DNA of 32,795 nt from an uncultured Verrucomicrobia subdivision 3 bacterium (lineage in GTDB: Bacteria; Verrucomicrobiota; Verrucomicrobiia; Limisphaerales; UBA11358), in contig CAITTG010000108.1 in the NCBI GenBank assembly GCA_903895255.1, forward strand, positions 1 to 32,795, given 5' to 3'. The notes beneath the pieces were generated by a model. The model saw only the letters and a program-made list of their open reading frames with translations, ran no database searches and was not told the origin of the DNA. Position numbers and translations under genes: made by a program. Positions 1-8,143 of this stretch are shown here, in pieces (position 1 is the stretch's first letter; every line of letters begins with the position of its first letter).

Positions 1-9
1 AAAGGCTTT

Positions 10-156
10 AACCGCAGATCAACGCAGATGAACGCAGATGGGGAAAGGCGGAAAACGAGAAAAAATGGCGCACCAAATGGTTTTCGATCCATCGCGGGCC
101 AAACCTTTGGGAACCTCATCGTTTTTATCTGCGTTTATCTGCGTTGATCTGCGGTT
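10..156. repeat. Long imperfect inverted repeat built from 10-bp units
   Basis: Arms at 10-39 and 127-156 are 30 nt each and match at 29 of 30 positions when one is reverse-complemented. Each arm is itself about three 10-bp units of the type AACGCAGATN. The 87-nt spacer shows no ORF. The repeat lies 168 bp beyond the dinG stop, so the transcript could fold into a long hairpin at the end of the mutS-mutarotase-dinG cluster. No U-tract follows, so a classical intrinsic terminator is not supported; a dispersed genomic repeat is more likely. Confidence 0.75.
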
Positions 157-323
157 GAAATGAATTGTTCCGGCTAAGTCCGGCTGTCAAAAAAAGCGCG
201 GTTGTCCGTCAACCGGCCCGGCCGGAAAATTCCCCGGATGACCCCGGGCGATGGGGCGGGTGCGTGTGGGAAATCTGTTTCGTGGTCGCGGCCCGTCCGC
301 CGCGCCAGAATTTTACCCGCGGC

Positions 324-2483
324 TCAGACGATCTCCAACGGGCACGGGGGCACGGCTTCCAGAAAAGCCTGGCCGTATTGTTTGGTGAGGACGCGGTTGT
401 CCAGAATGACCACGATGCCGGTGTCGGACTTGGTGCGGATGAGCCGGCCGACACCCTGGCGGAATTTCAGGATGGCCTCGGGCAGGGAAAATTCACCAAA
501 GGAATTGCCGCCCCGGGCTTCGATGGCCTCGATGCGCGCCTCAATTAGTGGATGGTCCGGCACGGCGAAGGGCAGCCGCGTGATGATGACATTGCTCAGG
601 GCCTCGCCCGGAACATCCACGCCCTGCCAGAAGCTGTCGGTGCCAAACAGCACGGAATTCACATCTTCCTTGAACCGTTCCAGCATGGTGGAACGCGGCG
701 TGCCCGTGCCCTGCACCAGGCAGGCGACGCCCAGCTTGGCAAAAAACGAGGCCATGGAGTCGGCGACCTCCTGCATGAGTTTGTAGCTGGTGAACAGCAC
801 GAAGGCCTTGCCGTGGGTTTCGCTGATAAAATGCTCGATCCAATGGATGAGGGCGTCCCGGTAGCCGGGGTCGCGCGGGTCGGGCATTTTCTGGGCGACA
901 AACAGGCGCATTTGCCGCGCATAATCAAAGGGCGTGCCCACCTGCAGCTGCACCGCGGCCTCCGCGCCCACGCGCTTGATGAAATAATTCAAGGCCTGGC
1001 TGGCCGGCGGGGCCGAGGGCTTGCCCGGCTGGCGGTTTTCGGGGGGCTGGCTGGCCGCTGTTCCTGCTTTGCGGGTGGACTCCCCCGCCTTGGTGCCCAG
1101 GGTGGCGCTGGTCATGATCACACTGGTGTCACTTTCAAACAGGCGCCGGCGCAAATAGGCCGCCACGTCCACCGGGGCGGCGTTCAGGGTCAGGCTTTGC
1201 TGATGCTTGCCGCTCCGTTCCACCCAGTACACATGATCGGTCGCGCCCTGTTCAAGAAAGGCTTTCACCTCTTCGCGCAATTCCGCCAGCCGCCGGTTGC
1301 ATTCCACCAGTTCCTGGCCGATTTCCTTGTCCTCGCTGGTTTTCACCAGTTCGCTCACCGCCTCACGCAGCCGCTGGATGGGCAGGGTGACATTATCCGG
1401 CACCAGTTCCGGCCGGCGGATGCGCAACTCGGTCCAAGCCCGCTTGCGGGCGCCCGGGTCCCCGCCGGTGAACTTGGGCTTCGCCGTTTCTTGAATCGCA
1501 TTGCAGGCGGTTTCCACCTGCTCAAAAAATTTATCCGCCTCCCCCAGAATGTCCGCCACCAGCTTGACGGCGTCGCCCTTGCGCAGCGTGGCGAGCAGGC
1601 CTTTTTGGGTGCGGGGATTGTACAGCCGGTTGAGGGCGTACCGCACCTGGCCGCTGGAGACGCTCAGGCCGATGTGCCGGGAGGCGACCGATTCCATCGT
1701 GTGCGCCTCGTCGAAAATCACAAAGTCATTCTTGAAGAGGATGCCGCCCTCCAGTTCCTCATCCACGCCGCCGAGCAGGGTGAAGAACAGCGTGTGGTTC
1801 ACCACCAGCACGTCCGAGGCGAGGATGCGGTTGCGCGCGCGTTGAAAAAAACAGAGGCCGTGGTCCTTCGCAAAATCGGACTGATGCCCGCAGATTTTCG
1901 GCGAGCACAGCCCGCGCTCGGAGCAGACCTGCGACCACACCTTGAGGTCCGGCTCGGTCTCAAAGTCCGAGAGGCTGCCGTCCTTGGTCTTTTGGGACCA
2001 TTCGTAAATCCGCTGTAATTCCTCCGCCTCGGAGGAGGTGAAGAGGTTGCCGGACTGCTGCATCGCCTTTTGCAGGCGGCGGGTGCAGAGGTAGTTGGCC
2101 CGGCCCTTGAGCATGGTGTAACTAAACTTCACCGGTTCGGGCAGGGCGGCCAGCACCCCGGTGAGCATGGGCAGGTCTTTTTCCGTGAGCTGCTCCTGCA
2201 AATTGATGGTGTGGGTGGAGATGATGGCTTTCTTTTTTTCCGCCACCGCGAACAGGATGGCGGGGATGAGGTAGGCCAGACTCTTGCCCACCCCCGTGCC
2301 GGCCTCCACGGCCAGGTGCTCCCGGCTCTGCAGGGCGCGGGCCACGGCCACGGCCATCTGCTGCTGTTGCGGGCGGAACTCAAAGTTCTTGGCGCGCGAC
2401 AGGATGCCGGTGGCCGAGAAGATTTCCTCCACTTGGGAAACCAAGTCGGCCCCGGCGGGTTGCGATTCAATCAGGCTGATCAT
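324..2483 (-). CDS. dinG: ATP-dependent DNA helicase, DinG/XPD family
   Basis: This 719-residue protein belongs to the SF2 Fe-S helicases that unwind DNA 5'-to-3' during repair and R-loop removal. The N-terminus shows the Q-motif-like RPQQQQMAVAVA and a Walker A (EAGTGVGKS). A cysteine group (YLCTRR, VCSERGLC, SPKICG, HGLCFF) fits the Fe-S cluster insert. Motif II reads IFDEAH, and a C-terminal motif VI-like stretch reads QGVGRLIRT. No N-terminal exonuclease domain is present, so it is the short DinG form. The start is one base from the mutarotase stop, which implies co-transcription from mutS. The subfamily (DinG versus YoaA-like) is not resolved. Confidence 0.9.
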   Translation of the reverse strand: MISLIESQPAGADLVSQVEEIFSATGILSRAKNFEFRPQQQQMAVAVARALQSREHLAVEAGTGVGKSLAYLIPAILFAVAEKKKAIISTHTINLQEQLTEKDLPMLTGVLAALPEPVKFSYTMLKGRANYLCTRRLQKAMQQSGNLFTSSEAEELQRIYEWSQKTKDGSLSDFETEPDLKVWSQVCSERGLCSPKICGHQSDFAKDHGLCFFQRARNRILASDVLVVNHTLFFTLLGGVDEELEGGILFKNDFVIFDEAHTMESVASRHIGLSVSSGQVRYALNRLYNPRTQKGLLATLRKGDAVKLVADILGEADKFFEQVETACNAIQETAKPKFTGGDPGARKRAWTELRIRRPELVPDNVTLPIQRLREAVSELVKTSEDKEIGQELVECNRRLAELREEVKAFLEQGATDHVYWVERSGKHQQSLTLNAAPVDVAAYLRRRLFESDTSVIMTSATLGTKAGESTRKAGTAASQPPENRQPGKPSAPPASQALNYFIKRVGAEAAVQLQVGTPFDYARQMRLFVAQKMPDPRDPGYRDALIHWIEHFISETHGKAFVLFTSYKLMQEVADSMASFFAKLGVACLVQGTGTPRSTMLERFKEDVNSVLFGTDSFWQGVDVPGEALSNVIITRLPFAVPDHPLIEARIEAIEARGGNSFGEFSLPEAILKFRQGVGRLIRTKSDTGIVVILDNRVLTKQYGQAFLEAVPPCPLEIV

Positions 2484-2484
2484 C

Positions 2485-3381
2485 TCAGGCCGGCCGGCTT
2501 GCCAGGACCGCCTTCAGGGTGTTGGCCACCCCGGGGGCCAGGGTGGTCTGGGCCGGACCCACGTTGCCGGATTCCACGCAGACCATGTGGTGAAATTCCT
2601 CGTCGCCGAAATCCGCCATGGCCTTGGACTTGGCCACCCATGGATTCCACACCACGGTGGAGGCGGAGCCGCTCTTTTCCACGCGGATGATGCGGCGCAG
2701 CTTGGGGTCCTCGATCTCCACCGTGTGGGTGGTTTCCAGATAGACGCGGTCGGTTTCCCCGGTGAACCGGATGACGTCATCATCCTCATTCTTGAGGGCG
2801 TTGCCCGCCACTTTGTCCAGGTAATGCACTCCGTGCAAGCCTTTGACGGACACCCCGGTGATGTCACCCACCGTGAAATAGGTGTGCAGCATTTCCTCAA
2901 AAATGACCGATTCGCTGGAGTGGTTGTTGACCTGCAATTCCAGTGTCAGGGTCGAACCGACGGTCACAATATATTCCACACTGCCGGAGTAGGGCGCTTC
3001 ACCCACCTTATCCGGCAGGCGCAGCCGGACGGTCACGCGGCCGTCCGGACAGGCGGACGTGGCCACGAGGTTCCATTCGGTGAGGCGCGCATACCCGTGG
3101 GCGGGCGCGCCCGTGCGCGGTCCAAACCAGGGGAAACAAATCGGCACGCCGCCCCGGATGGCCTTGTCCGGCGCAAACAGGCTTTTGGCACTCATCCATA
3201 ACAGGGGCGGCTCGCCGTTTTTCTGGAAGGCAGTGACATGCGCACCGTGCAGGTAAATCTCCGCCTGGCTGAACGGGGTGGTGATGACCAGGCGCGGCAG
3301 GCCGCCCTGGCCGGGGGAAATGGCGACGGCTCCGGTGATTTCGTGTTCCTTCAGTAATCGCAGATTTTCAGTGCTTTCCAT
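2485..3381 (-). CDS. D-hexose-6-phosphate mutarotase-like (YeaD family)
   Basis: This 298-residue protein is of the galactose-mutarotase fold, in the family that interconverts alpha and beta anomers of hexose 6-phosphates. Diagnostic stretches are YLHGAHVTAF, GGVPICFPWFGPR followed by a catalytic-type histidine in HGYARLTEW, and EEMLHTYFTVGD, where the conserved acidic and histidine residues of the family lie. Length is normal and there is no signal peptide, so it should be cytosolic. It sits between mutS (27 bp upstream) and dinG (1 bp downstream). No functional link to DNA repair is apparent, so it is probably a passenger in the transcript. Confidence 0.87.
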   Translation of the reverse strand: MESTENLRLLKEHEITGAVAISPGQGGLPRLVITTPFSQAEIYLHGAHVTAFQKNGEPPLLWMSAKSLFAPDKAIRGGVPICFPWFGPRTGAPAHGYARLTEWNLVATSACPDGRVTVRLRLPDKVGEAPYSGSVEYIVTVGSTLTLELQVNNHSSESVIFEEMLHTYFTVGDITGVSVKGLHGVHYLDKVAGNALKNEDDDVIRFTGETDRVYLETTHTVEIEDPKLRRIIRVEKSGSASTVVWNPWVAKSKAMADFGDEEFHHMVCVESGNVGPAQTTLAPGVANTLKAVLASRPA

Positions 3382-3408
3382 ATAATAAGGTGCGGGTTGC
3401 CCGGGGGT

Positions 3409-6033
3409 TTAGCCAAACAAATCCAACTGCGGGGTGGGCGCCAGTTGTTTCAATTTGTCCCGGTTCTCCTGGCGGCGGGACGTCCGCACATTGCCTTCCG
3501 GCGTGAGTTCGGAATCTTCAAGATTCGCGAGAATTTCCTTCGCGCGCTCCAGCACCGCCTTCGGCACCCCCGCCAGCCGGGCCACCTGGATGCCGTAGCT
3601 CTTGTCCGTGCCGCCCGCCACGATTTTGCGCAGGAACACAATTTGATCGTGCCACTCGCGCACGGCGACGTTGAAGTTTTTCAAACGCGCCAGCCGGACG
3701 GCGAGTTCCGCCAACTCGTGATAATGGGTCGCGAACAGGGTCTTGGCCCCAATCTGGTTGTGCAGATACTCCACGATGCTCCAGGCCAGGCTCAGGCCAT
3801 CGAAAGTGCTGGTGCCCCGGCCGATTTCATCCAGCACGATCAGGCTGCGCACGCTGGCGTGGTTTAGAATGTTGGCGGTCTCGGTCATTTCCACCATGAA
3901 GGTGCTCTGGCCGCGCGCGAGGTCGTCGCTCGCGCCGATGCGCGTGAAGATGCGGTCCACCAAATCAATCCGCGCGCTGCCAGCGGGCACAAAACTGCCG
4001 GTGTGCGCCAGCAAGGTGAGCAGCGCCACCTGCCGGATGTAGGTGCTCTTGCCGGCCATGTTGGGCCCGGTGATGAGGGCGATCTGGGGAAAGGCCGGCT
4101 TTTCCTCCGCCGCAGCCTTGGCCGGGTCCACCAAACTGAGGAGGCCGGTGTCGTTGGGGACAAAACGTTCGTCGGTGAGGTTTTGCTCCAGCACCGGATG
4201 TCGGCCATCGCGAATATCCAGCAACCCGCCATTGCCCACCTCGGGGCGCACGTAGTTGTGCAACCGCGCGGTTTCCGCGAATGCGCCCAGCACATCCAGT
4301 TGCGCCAGGGCGGCGGCGGTCAATTGAATCGCGGGCAACTGGCCGAGGACGGTTTCGCGCAGTTGCTGAAAGAGCTCATACTCCAGCTTCACACTGCGCT
4401 CCTCCGACCCCAAAATCTTGCCCTCCATCTCTTTCAACTCAGGCGTGATGTAACGCTCGCCATTGGCCACGGTCTGTTTGCGGATGTAATGCGGCGGTAC
4501 CTTGTCGAGATTTGAGCGGGTGACTTCGATGTAATAGCCAAAGACGGAATTGAACCGCACCTTGAGCGAGCCGATGCCGGTGCGGGCGATTTCATCCGCC
4601 TGCAATTTGGCGATCCAGTCCTTGCCGCCGCGCTGGGCGGCGCGGAGTTCATCCAGCGCCGGGTCGTAGCCATCGCGGATCATGCCGCCTTCCTTCACGG
4701 CCAGCGGCGGTTCCTCGACAATGGCGCGGCCAATCAATTCAACCAAATCCGGGGCCTCGCCCAATTGCGTGTTCAGGTCAGCCAACAACCCAGCGGCCGG
4801 TTTCGCCGGCGCGGGCACATCATTAATGTTAATGGGCAGGGCGGCCAGCGCCGGTCCGGCTCCGGCTTCAGACACATCGTGGAGGGTTTGTTTGATCGCG
4901 GGGATTTGCGCCAGCGCCTGGCTGAGGACGAGCAGGTCGCGGGCGTTGCCGCTGCCGGTGCTCAGACGGCCGAGCGTGCGTTCCAGATCACGCACGCGAC
5001 CGAGCTGGGTGCGGATTTCCAGCAACCGGCCGGAATGGGTGATGAAACCTTGCACGGCGGTTTGCCGCCGGTGAATCGGCCCGGTGGTGGCGAGCGGCTG
5101 GGACAGCCAGTCCCGCAGGCGGCGCGCGCCCATGGGGGTGACGGTGCGGTGCAAAGCGCCGTAAAGGCAGGCATTGCGCGGGGCGTCGTGGTGGAGCGGT
5201 TCGAGAATTTCCAGGTGGCGGAGCGTGGTGTAGTCCAGCGCCAGAAAATCGCTGCGACGATAGAAGGCCAGCCGCGTGAGGTGTTTGACATCGCGCCGCA
5301 GGTGCTGGGTGAGATAGTGCAGTGCCGCGCCGGCCGCGCCGATGGCAGCCGGACGGTCCTTGAGGCCAAAGCCATCCAGCGAGGCCACCTTGAAATGATC
5401 GCGCACGGCGAACTGCGCCGTTTCCGGCGTAAACACCCAGCCTTCGTAGGGGTTGAGGATGGAGAACGCGGGCTGCAACAAGTCGCGGACGGCGGCGGCC
5501 TCGGCGGGGTAAATGATTTCGGCGGGGCGGAGGCGTTCGAGTTCGGTGAGCAGCGCGGAGTCGGCCTCCAGTTCGGTCGTCAGGAAATCGCCGGTGGTGA
5601 GGTCCACGAGGGCCAGGCCGTAATGTTTGCCGCCAGGGAAAACCGCCGCGAGGAAATTGTTCCGCTCGGCCACGAGCATGCGCTCGTCGAAATGGGTGCC
5701 GGGGGAGAGGATTTGGGTGACTTCGCGGGCGACGAGCTTGCCGGGTTTGGCTTCCTCGGTCTGGTCGCAGATGGCGACTTTGCGGCCGGCCTTGAGGATG
5801 CGGGAGATGTAGCCATTGGCGGCGTGGAAGGGTAAACCGCACATGGGGATGCCGTTGCGGGAGGTCAGGGCCAGATTCAGCAACTGGGCGCCGGATTGGG
5901 CGTCCTCGAAGAACATCTCATAAAAATCGCCCAGGCGGAAGAGCAACAGCGCGTCCGGGGGCAGTTCGCCCTTGATGCGGCGGTACTGCGCCATCATGGG
6001 CGTGAGTTGGGTGTCAGCAGACATTGTGTTCAT
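3409..6033 (-). CDS. mutS: DNA mismatch repair protein MutS
   Basis: MutS recognises mismatches and starts methyl-independent or strand-directed repair with MutL. The N-terminal mismatch-binding domain is visible (LLLFRLGDFYEMFFEDA, with the F-x-E motif). The C-terminal ABC ATPase has Walker A GPNMAGKSTYIRQ, Walker B plus signature LIVLDEIGRGTSTFDG, and the ATHYHEL switch histidine. The reading frame stays open to 6120, but the upstream part is not MutS-like. Starts at 6033 or 6024 (MSADTQLTP) give about 871-874 residues, the usual length. It is the first gene of a three-gene minus-strand cluster. MutL is not in the window. Confidence 0.96.
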   Translation of the reverse strand: MNTMSADTQLTPMMAQYRRIKGELPPDALLLFRLGDFYEMFFEDAQSGAQLLNLALTSRNGIPMCGLPFHAANGYISRILKAGRKVAICDQTEEAKPGKLVAREVTQILSPGTHFDERMLVAERNNFLAAVFPGGKHYGLALVDLTTGDFLTTELEADSALLTELERLRPAEIIYPAEAAAVRDLLQPAFSILNPYEGWVFTPETAQFAVRDHFKVASLDGFGLKDRPAAIGAAGAALHYLTQHLRRDVKHLTRLAFYRRSDFLALDYTTLRHLEILEPLHHDAPRNACLYGALHRTVTPMGARRLRDWLSQPLATTGPIHRRQTAVQGFITHSGRLLEIRTQLGRVRDLERTLGRLSTGSGNARDLLVLSQALAQIPAIKQTLHDVSEAGAGPALAALPININDVPAPAKPAAGLLADLNTQLGEAPDLVELIGRAIVEEPPLAVKEGGMIRDGYDPALDELRAAQRGGKDWIAKLQADEIARTGIGSLKVRFNSVFGYYIEVTRSNLDKVPPHYIRKQTVANGERYITPELKEMEGKILGSEERSVKLEYELFQQLRETVLGQLPAIQLTAAALAQLDVLGAFAETARLHNYVRPEVGNGGLLDIRDGRHPVLEQNLTDERFVPNDTGLLSLVDPAKAAAEEKPAFPQIALITGPNMAGKSTYIRQVALLTLLAHTGSFVPAGSARIDLVDRIFTRIGASDDLARGQSTFMVEMTETANILNHASVRSLIVLDEIGRGTSTFDGLSLAWSIVEYLHNQIGAKTLFATHYHELAELAVRLARLKNFNVAVREWHDQIVFLRKIVAGGTDKSYGIQVARLAGVPKAVLERAKEILANLEDSELTPEGNVRTSRRQENRDKLKQLAPTPQLDLFG

Positions 6034-6091
6034 CTTACGCGGGAACCAGGCGGGGGTCGAAACGAAAGTTTGGGGGAAATGAGTGGGGGAC

Positions 6092-6127
6092 GGAAACTCC
6101 AAGCTCCAGAGAAATTCCAATAACCAG
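6092..6127. repeat. AGCTCCA/CTCCAGAGAA dispersed repeat, copy 1
   Basis: A short A- and C-rich segment (CTCCAAGCTCCAGAGAA then TTCCAATAACCA) upstream of mutS. Similar wording recurs at 10171-10257 and 14571-14626, always in or at the edge of intergenic DNA. It looks like a low-complexity dispersed element; function unknown. Confidence 0.5.
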
Positions 6128-6162
6128 ATCGCCCGGCGCCGGAGAATGGGATGGGGTGATGG

Positions 6163-6366
6163 TCAGGGCTTGGGGCAGTGGCGGGCCCGCAGAGCGGCGG
6201 CCATGGCCACACCGATGCCCGTGCCGAGGGCAATCCCCACGCCCGCGTTGTGCAGCGCCAGGCCCAGCGAGGTGCCGAAGCAGAGGCCGATGCTGAGGCC
6301 AATGCCATTGGCCTGTGCGGTGGTTAGCGGGCGACGTTTAGGGATGGGTGATTTTGATTCCGGCAT
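6163..6366 (-). CDS. Small glycine-rich membrane protein, unknown function
   Basis: The supported part of a longer open frame is 67 residues from the ATG at 6366. After a basic N-terminus (KSPIPKRRPL) comes a glycine-rich hydrophobic stretch with regularly spaced small residues (GIGLSIGLCFGTSLGLAL, then GVGIALGTGIGVAMAAAL). This is glycine-zipper-like and suggests one hairpin of two membrane helices. The upstream part of the frame has no protein-like character, so it was left out. It is co-directional with the 80-residue membrane protein at 6390-6632, 23 bp away. I do not recognise a characterised family. Confidence 0.6.
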   Translation of the reverse strand: MPESKSPIPKRRPLTTAQANGIGLSIGLCFGTSLGLALHNAGVGIALGTGIGVAMAAALRARHCPKP

Positions 6367-6389
6367 AGTGGTGGTTGGGCGTTCAAACG

Positions 6390-6632
6390 TCACGGACGAC
6401 CACGAACTCCACGGTAAATGCAGCCTGCGCCCAATACAATCACAATTCCCACCACGAGCCAGAAGGCGAAGGGTTCCCGCGTGACGTGGAAGGTATGGTT
6501 TATGCCCCGGAAAGCCGTGATGCGACCTTGGCGGATGGATATCAGCCCCCAAACGATAAAGGCCACGCCCACCACCACCGACAAGGCGCGGCGCCAGGGC
6601 TGGTTGTCTTTGAGGGGTTCCATGGCGGGCAT
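6390..6632 (-). CDS. Small two-helix membrane protein, unknown function
   Basis: An 80-residue protein with two clear hydrophobic helices (about residues 16-32, ALSVVVGVAFIVWGLI, and 53-73, FAFWLVVGIVIVLGAGCIY) and basic connecting loops. An internal ATG at 6623 is an alternative start. It lies 23 bp upstream of another small membrane protein on the same strand, so the two may be co-expressed. No catalytic motif or known family is evident. Confidence 0.6.
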   Translation of the reverse strand: MPAMEPLKDNQPWRRALSVVVGVAFIVWGLISIRQGRITAFRGINHTFHVTREPFAFWLVVGIVIVLGAGCIYRGVRGRP

Positions 6633-6796
6633 ATTATTGAGCTTTCAGGTGGCGGGCGAGCGCTGACTTTTGACGGCCCACGAACGAACGTTTGCAGGGT
6701 CATTCGCGCGGTGGGTTCCGGGGGAGCAGGTGCAAGATTTGCCGCTGGTTTGCCGAGTCGTGTGGCGCTGGATGCAGGGACGGTGGTTGGGCCAAA

Positions 6797-6833
6797 GCGC
6801 CAGAGGACTGGCGCACTCCTGGACGCTGCGCGC
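6797..6833 (+). repeat. REP-like hairpin element 1
   Basis: Stem GCGCCAG / CTGGCGC with loop AGGA, followed by the conserved tail ACTCCTGGACGCTGCGCGC. It lies in copy A of the 273-bp duplication. Confidence 0.75.
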
Positions 6834-6865
6834 GGAGCGGTTGTCGCAGGGGCTTTCGGCGCGAG

Positions 6866-6956
6866 TTACCAGTCCGCGTCGGGCGTGAAATCATCAGACA
6901 CGGAAAGGAGATTGGTTTTGAATCGGTAAATCGACTTCACCATGGCGGGTGACGCG
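6866..6956 (-). pseudogene. 3'-terminal fragment of a RAYT transposase
   Basis: Near-identical to the last 30 codons of the intact transposase at 7227-7796, including the TAA stop. Sequence upstream of the fragment on the minus strand does not continue the gene. It arose with the 273-bp duplication and is not expected to be functional. Confidence 0.75.
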
Positions 6957-6990
6957 CTGCCTTTTCCCTTTCACCAGCGATCATGCCAAC

Positions 6991-7028
6991 GCGCGCAGCG
7001 TCCAGGAGTGCGGCGGTCCTCCGCCGCT
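6991..7028 (-). repeat. REP-like hairpin element 2 (inverted)
   Basis: Read on the minus strand: stem GCGGCGG / CCGCCGC, loop AGGA, then the tail ACTCCTGGACGCTGCGCGC. The stem sequence differs from element 1 but pairs perfectly, and the loop is the same. Confidence 0.75.
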
Positions 7029-7044
7029 TTTCGCCGCCCCGCAA

Positions 7045-7317
7045 ACGAACATTTGCAGGGTCATTCGCGCGGTGGGTTCCGGGGGAGCAGGCGCAAGATT
7101 TGCCGCTGGTTTGCCGAGTCGTGTGGCGCTGGATGCAGGGACGGTGGTTGGGCCAAAGCGCCAGAGGACTGGCGCACTCCAGGACGCTGCGCGCGGAGCG
7201 GTTGTCGCAGGCGCTTTCGGCGCGAGTTACCAGTCCGCGTCGGGCATGAAATCGTCAGACACGGAAAGGAGATCGGTTTTGAAGCGGTAAATCGACTTCA
7301 CCATGGCGGGTGATGCG
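7045..7317. repeat. 273-bp direct repeat, copy B (overlaps the intact RAYT 3' end)
   Basis: Second copy of 6684-6956, offset 361 bp. The similarity stops at 7317, inside the transposase gene, so the duplicated unit was cut from the 3' end of RAYT together with its downstream REP. Confidence 0.85.
7158..7194 (+). repeat. REP-like hairpin element 3
   Basis: Stem GCGCCAG / CTGGCGC, loop AGGA, tail ACTCCAGGACGCTGCGCGC. It lies 32 bp beyond the RAYT stop codon and differs from element 1 by one base in the tail. Confidence 0.78.
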
Positions 7318-7796
7318 ACCCGTTCAAACCACGCGGCCGAACACCAGGGATATTGGCAGGCCAGCGGCACCAAACCATGTTTGGCGGCATTCTGATGAAC
7401 GTAATTCAGCCGTGCCAGATAAGACCGCTGTTGGGTTAACCGCGTTTCCCGGTAATTGTACCACACCTGGCGGGCGGGTTGCTCATCCAGCTTGTTTACC
7501 CAGCCGGCGGTTTTTACATGCAAAACGCTCAGCATGTCCCCCAGGCTGGTGGCATCCGGGAGATCGGCAGGCGAGTGGGCGACGAAATGATAATGATTTG
7601 AAAAGACAGCCCAGGCTTCAATCGACCAACGGTAGTCGTTGGTGACCGTCAACAATCCACGCTGCAAAACCCGCAATCGTTTGGCCCCGCGAAAATGATG
7701 CGCTTTCTGGTACGTTGCTCCGGTAACGAAATAAGTTCCGCGCTGGGTAAGCTGGTGGATTGGGGCATGCGGCCAAGGCGTTTTCGGTTCCGGCAT
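7227..7796 (-). CDS. REP-associated tyrosine transposase (RAYT, Y1/IS200-like)
   Basis: A 189-residue HUH-superfamily transposase. The HUH motif is H68-Y-H70 in SNHYHFVAHS. The catalytic tyrosine is probably Y132 in RLNYVHQNAAKHGLV, the typical RAYT signature, followed by YPWCSAAWFE. Proteins of this family cut single-stranded DNA at REP hairpins and are usually single-copy domesticated relatives of IS200/IS605 enzymes. The gene is flanked on both sides by REP-like hairpins (7158-7194 downstream, 7868-7905 and 8034-8070 upstream), which supports the assignment. Its 3' end is duplicated at 6866-6956. The frame is intact, so it may still be active. Confidence 0.88.
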   Translation of the reverse strand: MPEPKTPWPHAPIHQLTQRGTYFVTGATYQKAHHFRGAKRLRVLQRGLLTVTNDYRWSIEAWAVFSNHYHFVAHSPADLPDATSLGDMLSVLHVKTAGWVNKLDEQPARQVWYNYRETRLTQQRSYLARLNYVHQNAAKHGLVPLACQYPWCSAAWFERVASPAMVKSIYRFKTDLLSVSDDFMPDADW

Positions 7797-7867
7797 GCGC
7801 CAAAGAATGCCGTCGGAGGCGGCGAATGTGAAGTCTGATTTTCACCTTCGTCGGCGATTGCGCCAAC

Positions 7868-7905
7868 GCGCGAAGCGTCCGGGAGTGCGGCGGTCCGCCG
7901 CCGCT
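7868..7905 (-). repeat. REP-like hairpin element 4 (inverted)
   Basis: Read on the minus strand: stem GCGGCGG / CCGCCGC, loop CGGA, tail ACTCCCGGACGCTTCGCGC. It is upstream of the RAYT start and more diverged than elements 1-3. Confidence 0.72.
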
Positions 7906-8033
7906 TTTCGCCGGCCCGCGAATGAACATCTGCGTGGTGATTCGCGCTGTGGCTTCGAGGGAACAGTCGAATGATTTGCCGCTGATTTGCCGGGTCGTGT
8001 GGCGCTGGATGCAGGGACGCCGGTTGGGCCAAA

Positions 8034-8070
8034 GCGCCAGAGGACTGGCGCACTCCAGGACGCTGCGCGC
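8034..8070 (+). repeat. REP-like hairpin element 5
   Basis: Identical in stem, loop and tail to element 3. The preceding 100 bp (about 7912-8033) is a diverged copy of the sequence preceding elements 1 and 3, for example GGCGCTGGATGCAGGGACG. The 7797-8143 gap otherwise shows no gene. Confidence 0.78.
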
Positions 8071-8143
8071 GGAGCGGGGGCCGCAGGTGCAATCAGGCTG
8101 ATACTCCATCCGTGTCACCCGCCATCTGTGGTTAAAATCCCGG

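Larger units (their letters stand above)
6684..6956. repeat. 273-bp direct repeat, copy A (carries a RAYT 3'-end fragment)
   Basis: This segment repeats at 7045-7317 at a constant offset of 361 bp, with roughly ten differences visible by eye. It contains one REP-like hairpin and the last 30 codons of the transposase (6866-6956, minus, including the TAA stop at 6866-6868). Copy B supplies the same end to the intact gene. Confidence 0.85.

Noticed and set aside
552..2018. A 488-codon open frame on the plus strand opposite dinG
   Set aside because: It lies fully antisense to a well-supported helicase gene and its His/Ala/Gly-rich product has no recognisable domain; typical of high-GC antisense frames.
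4765..5835. A 356-codon open frame opposite mutS
   Set aside because: It mirrors codon bias of mutS on the other strand and shows no family features.
6684..8070. Possible CRISPR-like repeat array
   Set aside because: The repeats are hairpins in both orientations with irregular spacing around a RAYT gene, with no regular spacers and no cas genes.
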